A DNA stretch of 10,988 nucleotides from an uncultured Bacteroidales bacterium (GTDB lineage Bacteria > Bacteroidota > Bacteroidia > Bacteroidales > Bacteroidaceae), in NCBI GenBank assembly GCA_937914945.1, contig CALGJF010000020.1, forward strand, positions 1 through 10,988, read 5' to 3'. The position numbers were made by a program, and so were the translations under genes. Below are positions 7,221 to 10,988 of the stretch, in pieces. Every line of letters begins with the position of its first letter. Position 1 is the stretch's first letter. The notes beneath the pieces are model-generated. The model was not told where the DNA came from. It searched no databases and saw only the letters and a list, made by a program, of their open reading frames with translations.

Positions 7221-7772
7221 ATGGAAGAGAGCAAAGATATAGTATTCATGCGCAACACCGTGGAGTTCGTAACGGTAGCTGCTGAATTTTGCAGTTATTT
7301 GGAGCGTGCGGGAGAACTCAATCGCAAAGAATTTGTAGATACAATGTTAAAGATTCTCCCCTTACTCTACCTGAAAGCACAGATGCTCCCCGAGAAAGAG
7401 AGAATAAACGAAGAGGATCTTGAAGATTTTGTATCGGAAGAGGGCTACGAGGTACTGCGCATAACAATCGGCGAACTGCTTGCCGACAAAGACACATACC
7501 TTGATGTTTTTGTAGAGGAGATGAAGTACAGCGACACACCGGTTACCAAGAACATTTCGGAGGACCTTGCCGACATATATCAGGATGTCAAGAATTTTGT
7601 ATCACTTTTCCGCATAGGCATAAACGAGACCATGCACGATGCAATCATCGAGTGCAAAGAGAATTTTCGCCGATATTGGGGCCAACGATTGGTAAATACC
7701 CAGCGCGCACTGCACGAAATTGCATACAACACAAACAGCGAAGAGGAATACAGCGATAATGACAGTTTTTAG
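7221..7772 (+). CDS. DUF5063 family protein
   Basis: This 183-residue, acidic, probably all-helical soluble protein has no signal peptide or membrane segment. Recognisable features are an N-terminal RNTVEFVTVAAEFCSYLE helix, the block ILPLLYLKAQMLP, a mid-protein Glu/Asp-rich helix, the block DIYQDVKNFV and a C-terminal block NFRRYWGQRLVNTQRALHEI. These fit the DUF5063 family as I remember it in Bacteroidales; no biochemical function is known to me. The start at 7221 is used; an ATG nine codons later (7245-7247, before RNTVEF) is an alternative. It is followed directly, with a 14-base overlap, by a 3'-5' exonuclease and then an rRNA methyltransferase, an order I remember as common in the group, which hints at a role linked to RNA. 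Confidence 0.85.
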   Translation: MEESKDIVFMRNTVEFVTVAAEFCSYLERAGELNRKEFVDTMLKILPLLYLKAQMLPEKERINEEDLEDFVSEEGYEVLRITIGELLADKDTYLDVFVEEMKYSDTPVTKNISEDLADIYQDVKNFVSLFRIGINETMHDAIIECKENFRRYWGQRLVNTQRALHEIAYNTNSEEEYSDNDSF

Positions 7773-8346
7773 TACACACATAGAGAAAGGTGAAATAAAC
7801 CAGATGCCCATAGTGCTCTACCCCGGGCGCATCATAACCATTGATACCGCGGCCGATGTAGATAAAGCCATGAAAGCGCTTGCGAACGAAAGCATCGTGG
7901 GAATAGATACCGAAACGCGCCCATCCTTTCGCAAAGGGGTGCAGTACAACGTATCCCTGCTGCAACTGTCCACAGCCGACACCTGCTTTCTCATAAGACT
8001 ATGCCGCACCGGGCTCCCCGACTCACTCGTATCATTCCTTGAAAACAACAAGATAATAAAGGTGGGAGTATCACTACACGACGACTATCAGGCACTTGCA
8101 CGCCGTCGCCGCTTCAAAGCCGGTGGTTTTTTCGACCTACAAAAGCATGTAGGCAAATACGGCATCGAGGAGATGAGCCTGCAAAAAATATATGCAATAA
8201 TTTTCGGCGAGAAAATCTCCAAGAGCCAGCAACTGACAAATTGGGAAAAAGATGTGCTCACCGACAAGCAGAAGCTATATGCAGCCACCGACGCATGGGC
8301 TTGCCTTAAAATATATGAAAAACTCGAACAGTTAAAAACACGATAA
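7759..8346 (+). CDS. 3'-5' exonuclease, DEDDy (RNase D-like) fold
   Basis: This 195-residue single-domain protein has the DEDDy exonuclease motifs: Asp50 and Glu52 in GIDTETRPSF (Exo I), aspartates 108-109 in KVGVSLHDDYQAL (Exo II), and Tyr174 with Asp178 in LYAATDAWA (Exo III). These residues would hold two metal ions for stepwise removal of 3' nucleotides. It lacks the HRDC domains of full RNase D, so whether it acts on RNA or DNA cannot be told. The start at 7759 (MTVFSTHIEKGEINQMPIV) matches remembered Bacteroidales relatives; an in-frame ATG at 7720 would add 13 residues deep inside the DUF5063 gene. The 14-base overlap with that gene suggests translational coupling. RlmI follows 15 bases after the stop. 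Confidence 0.88.
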   Translation: MTVFSTHIEKGEINQMPIVLYPGRIITIDTAADVDKAMKALANESIVGIDTETRPSFRKGVQYNVSLLQLSTADTCFLIRLCRTGLPDSLVSFLENNKIIKVGVSLHDDYQALARRRRFKAGGFFDLQKHVGKYGIEEMSLQKIYAIIFGEKISKSQQLTNWEKDVLTDKQKLYAATDAWACLKIYEKLEQLKTR

Positions 8347-8361
8347 AGAATATACAACAAT

Positions 8362-9543
8362 ATGGAAACATCGGTTATTCTCAAACGCGGCAAAGAGGAG
8401 TCGCTCAAGCGCTTTCACCCATGGATATTTTCGGGAGCCATACAACGCATAAACGGCGAGCCCGAGGAGGGAGATATCGTAACCGTTTACACTCACGAGG
8501 GGGAATTCATTGCACGCGGCCACGTTCAAGTGGGCAGTATCGCAGTGCGAGTACTCACATTTGAGAACGAGCCGATAGACAAAGCCTTTTGGCAACGCCG
8601 CATAGCCACTGCATACGACCTGCGTCGCAGTACAGGCGTGGCATCGCGCCCCGACAACGACACATACCGCCTTGTTCATGGCGAGGGCGACTGCCTCCCC
8701 GGCCTTGTCATAGATATATACGGAGAAACTGCCGTAATGCAGGCCCACAGCGTAGGCATGCACGTAAACCGCAACGATGTAGCCGATGCACTCAAAACAG
8801 TATTGGGCGAGAAACTGAAAAACATCTATTACAAATCGGAAACCACACTGCCATACAAAGCCGACATAAGCAAAGAAAACGGCTACATAATGGGCGGCAA
8901 CGCAAGTAATATATCCACAGAGTACGGATTAAAGTTCCACATCGATTGGGTACGAGGCCAAAAGACAGGTTTCTTTGTCGACCAGCGCGAGAACCGTTCA
9001 CTGCTCGAAAAATATGCCAAAGGGCGCAAACTGCTCAACATGTTCTGCTACACAGGAGGATTCAGCATCTACGCCTTGCGTGGTGGCGCCGAGGTAGTAC
9101 ACTCGGTTGATAGTTCGGCAAAGGCGATAGACCTCACCAACGCCAATGTGGCAATAAATTTCCCCGATGACCCGCGCCACGCAGCATTTGCCGAAGATGC
9201 GTTCGACTACCTTGAGCGCATGGGCAACAACTACGACCTCATAATTCTGGACCCTCCCGCATTTGCCAAGCACCGCGACTCGTTGCGCAACGCCCTCATA
9301 GGCTACCGCCGCCTCAACGCAAAGGCACTTGAAAAGATACAGCCGGGTGGCATACTGTTCACATTCTCATGTTCACAGGTAGTGAGCAAGGAAAATTTCC
9401 GCACCGCCGTGTTCACGGCAGCCGCAATGGCAAAACGCAACGTGCGCATACTGCACCAACTCACCCAGCCTGCCGACCACCCGGTGAACATCTACCACCC
9501 TGAGGGAGAGTACTTGAAAGGTTTGGTACTTTACGTGGAGTAA
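8362..9543 (+). CDS. rlmI: Class I SAM-dependent rRNA methyltransferase, RlmI-like
   Basis: This 393-residue cytosolic protein of the COG1092 type places a methyl group on cytosine C5 of 23S rRNA (C1962 in E. coli for RlmI). An N-terminal PUA domain (about 1-75; LKRGKEESLKRFHPWIFSGAI, GDIVTV) binds RNA. The middle domain contains GEGDCLPGLVIDIYGE (about 107-122). The Rossmann core shows FFVDQRENR, the SAM motif I LLNMFCYTGGFSIYAL (224-239), SVDSS at the strand 2 end, motif IV LDPPAF (296-301) and the FSCSQ block with the likely catalytic Cys337. Length is normal. It is the third gene of the DUF5063-exonuclease run; no clear terminator follows. The exact target base is inferred from the family. 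Confidence 0.9.
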   Translation: METSVILKRGKEESLKRFHPWIFSGAIQRINGEPEEGDIVTVYTHEGEFIARGHVQVGSIAVRVLTFENEPIDKAFWQRRIATAYDLRRSTGVASRPDNDTYRLVHGEGDCLPGLVIDIYGETAVMQAHSVGMHVNRNDVADALKTVLGEKLKNIYYKSETTLPYKADISKENGYIMGGNASNISTEYGLKFHIDWVRGQKTGFFVDQRENRSLLEKYAKGRKLLNMFCYTGGFSIYALRGGAEVVHSVDSSAKAIDLTNANVAINFPDDPRHAAFAEDAFDYLERMGNNYDLIILDPPAFAKHRDSLRNALIGYRRLNAKALEKIQPGGILFTFSCSQVVSKENFRTAVFTAAAMAKRNVRILHQLTQPADHPVNIYHPEGEYLKGLVLYVE

Positions 9544-9604
9544 CAAAGCGATGCAAAGCATGCAAAATATCCCGATAAACAGATGAAAAATAATAGCACA
9601 ATAT

Positions 9605-9635
9605 TTTGTTAAACAAAAATTTTGTACTACCTTTG
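9605..9635 (+). promoter_or_regulatory. Strong promoter of rpmE2
   Basis: TTTG at 9605-9608, a 19-base spacer and TACCTTTG at 9628-9635 form a near-ideal Bacteroidota promoter. Transcription would start around 9642, giving an A-rich leader of about 60 bases without a Shine-Dalgarno sequence, typical of highly expressed genes in this phylum. Confidence 0.85.
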
Positions 9636-9701
9636 CACCTCGAAAGCCATTACACACATTTTTTGTTACCAGCAAATAAAAAAAATTAAAAAATTACGAT
9701 A

Positions 9702-9953
9702 ATGAAAAAAGACATTCATCCCGCAGGATATCGCCCCGTAGTTTTCAAAGACATGTCAAACGGCGATTGTTTCCTTTCACAGTCAACTTGCAACACCAAG
9801 GAGACCATTGAGTTCGAGGGCGAGACATATCCCCTTGTTAAGCTTGAGATTTCTAACACTTCTCACCCCTTCTACACAGGTAAAGCCAAGCTTGTGGATA
9901 CAGCAGGTCGCGTTGATAAGTTCATGAGCCGCTACGGTAAAATCAAAAAGTAA
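9702..9953 (+). CDS. rpmE2: Large ribosomal subunit protein bL31 type B
   Basis: This 83-residue 50S protein helps bridge the two ribosomal subunits. The sequence begins MKKDIHPAGYRPVVFKDMSNG and includes the family block SHPFYTGK (residues 54-61), then RVDKFMSRYGK near the end. It lacks the CxxC zinc site of the long-known zinc form, which with the insert TCNTKETIEFEGETYPLV marks type B. Zinc-free L31 is the usual version in Bacteroidales, so it need not mean zinc limitation. Codon choice leans to common codons, in line with high expression. It is transcribed alone from its own strong promoter and ends in a palindromic terminator. Confidence 0.97.
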   Translation: MKKDIHPAGYRPVVFKDMSNGDCFLSQSTCNTKETIEFEGETYPLVKLEISNTSHPFYTGKAKLVDTAGRVDKFMSRYGKIKK

Positions 9954-9974
9954 TTTAGGGATTATACATATCTT

Positions 9975-10010
9975 AAAAGTGTATTAATGCGCGCATTAAT
10001 ACACTTTTTT
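9975..10010 (+). terminator. Palindromic terminator after rpmE2
   Basis: A 34-base perfect palindrome (9975-10008, arms of AAAAGTGTATTAATGCG type) is centred at 9991/9992 and followed by T residues through 10010. It can serve either strand. On the plus strand it ends the rpmE2 transcript 21 bases after the stop codon. Confidence 0.8.
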
Positions 10011-10044
10011 AATGCCGTAAAACAAACACAATAAAACCCCGACA

Positions 10045-10923
10045 ATGAAGGTATTCACAAGAATAAAAGAGACGTTTTCAATTCTATTGCTCGCGCTTGC
10101 AATAACCGGTTGCGGAGGAAGCGAAGAAGATATACAGCACGGGATAGACCCCGCCAACATGAATGCCAATATCGGCGGAGAGAAATATGCTCATCGCATT
10201 GAGATTCCACGCCTAAATGACGACGACTACTTTCTCACACGCACAACAACGATAAACGGAAAGGAAAATATTACATACAGCATATCGTTCAACACCGAAC
10301 GCCAACATTCACGTTGGGTTGCATTTACGTTTAACAACAGCAATCGCAGCAAGAAAGTAGACAGAAGCAATAATTTCCAAGCCGACCCCGATTTCCTGGG
10401 CGAGTACACCATGACCTGGCAACAGATAAACAAGAACGGCTATCAGCGCGGGCATCTTGTGGCATCTTACGACAGGGTATATTCAAGGGAGGCCAATGAG
10501 CAAACCTTTTACATGTCAAACATATCACCACAGATTGAGGATTTCAACACCGGCTATTGGAACAAGCTTGAATACAAAATAAACGAAAACGGCAGCGGAT
10601 GGGGGTGCAACGCAAGCTTTGCCGATACCCTCTATGTGGTTAAAGGCGGAACCATTGCCGAAGGACAATACACAACGAAAGGCTCCTGCCCCACCGTTCC
10701 CCGATACTATTTCATGGCACTCCTTCGTTTGAAGGATAGAAGCTACTCGGGCATTGCATTCTGCTTTGAACATAAAAGCTCGCATAGCGGCAGTATATCA
10801 GACTACGCCATGACCATAGACGAGCTTGAGGAGTTTACAGGCATCGATTTCTTCTGCAACCTCAACGACAGGCTCGAGAACGCAGTGGAAAGCAACATCA
10901 GCAAGGATGTTTGGGGATTATAA
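10045..10923 (+). CDS. DNA/RNA non-specific endonuclease, predicted surface lipoprotein
   Basis: This 292-residue protein starts with a lipoprotein signal: Lys/Arg, hydrophobic core ILLLALAI, and lipobox ITGC with Cys23 as the lipidated residue. After the Cys comes GGSEED, close to the acidic signal that sends Bacteroidota lipoproteins to the outer face of the outer membrane, so surface exposure is likely. The nuclease domain of the Serratia nuclease (NUC) type covers about 75-290: the catalytic block NGYQRGHLVASYDR (131-144) with the base His137, followed by FYMSNISPQ and the metal-ligand Asn168 in FNTGYWNKLE. The usual Asp of DRGH is Gln here. Likely roles are nutrient scavenging or DNA degradation in the gut; none is proven. 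Upstream, 9954-10044 shows no clear promoter. Confidence 0.9.
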   Translation: MKVFTRIKETFSILLLALAITGCGGSEEDIQHGIDPANMNANIGGEKYAHRIEIPRLNDDDYFLTRTTTINGKENITYSISFNTERQHSRWVAFTFNNSNRSKKVDRSNNFQADPDFLGEYTMTWQQINKNGYQRGHLVASYDRVYSREANEQTFYMSNISPQIEDFNTGYWNKLEYKINENGSGWGCNASFADTLYVVKGGTIAEGQYTTKGSCPTVPRYYFMALLRLKDRSYSGIAFCFEHKSSHSGSISDYAMTIDELEEFTGIDFFCNLNDRLENAVESNISKDVWGL

Positions 10924-10934
10924 ATCTTTCATAA

Positions 10935-10988
10935 ATAACAGAAAAGCAAACAGGTCGGGCATGCCCGACCTGTTTGCTTTTCTGTTAT
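10935..10988. terminator. 54-base perfect palindrome at the window end, bidirectional terminator
   Basis: The sequence from 10935 to 10988 is a perfect inverted repeat with 27-base arms and centre at 10961/10962. The core is a GC-rich stem (GCAAACAGGTCGGGC and its complement) flanked by A and T tracts that would end transcripts from either side. On the plus strand it follows the nuclease stop codon by 11 bases. The window ends exactly on the last paired base, so the symmetry may extend further. Confidence 0.75.

Noticed and set aside
7720..7758. Longer exonuclease start at 7720
   Set aside because: The 13 extra residues lie within DUF5063 and are not expected from relatives, which start at the MTVFSTHIEKGE position.
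1..10988. tRNA genes, CRISPR repeats, insertion sequences or attachment sites
   Set aside because: I looked through all gaps and found no cloverleaf-like sequence, regularly spaced repeat, transposase, integrase or flanking direct repeat.

Overview
The window looks like a Bacteroidota chromosome, most likely order Bacteroidales. Three things point there: promoter cores of the TAnnTTTG type, start sites with no evident Shine-Dalgarno sequence, and Bacteroidales-like gene neighbourhoods (rplU-rpmA-serS, ftsK-lolA-trxB, and DUF5063-exonuclease-RlmI methyltransferase). It is almost entirely housekeeping sequence. No tRNA, rRNA, CRISPR array, insertion sequence or integrase was seen, and no intergenic gap exceeds about 160 bases.

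Layout. Minus strand, left side: a chimeric open frame (1-927) begins as the seryl-tRNA synthetase N-terminal arm, then switches near 469-489 to an unrelated domain running off the window edge. Next come rpmA (L27) and rplU (L21) as one transcript, with a perfect-stem terminator after rpmA and a promoter before rplU. Then, still on the minus strand, a tight run transcribed as ftsK, a lolA-like gene, trxB and manA (7070 down to 1911). A roughly 150-base divergent promoter region (7071-7220) separates this from the plus-strand genes: a DUF5063 protein, a DEDDy 3'-5' exonuclease overlapping it, and an RlmI-type rRNA methyltransferase. Then follow a single-gene rpmE2 (L31 type B) unit with a near-ideal promoter and a palindromic terminator, and a probable surface-exposed lipoprotein nuclease of the DNA/RNA non-specific endonuclease family. 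The window ends exactly at the end of a 54-base perfect palindrome.

How the genes relate. Translation and ribosome functions dominate (serS, rpmA, rplU, rpmE2, the RlmI-like enzyme and perhaps the exonuclease), alongside chromosome segregation (ftsK), envelope lipoprotein trafficking (lolA), thiol redox (trxB) and sugar phosphate metabolism (manA).

Points for a second look: (1) the in-frame SerRS chimera, which could be a rearrangement but is at least as likely an assembly join; (2) L21 carrying an extra basic segment of about 24 residues relative to its relatives; (3) long perfect palindromes after rpmE2 and at the right edge; (4) a QRGH nuclease motif in a lipoprotein with an acidic export signal; (5) a small RNA-themed operon containing an uncharacterised DUF5063 protein. 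I did not find convincing evidence of an entirely new multi-gene system. All family assignments come from remembered motifs, not from database searches.
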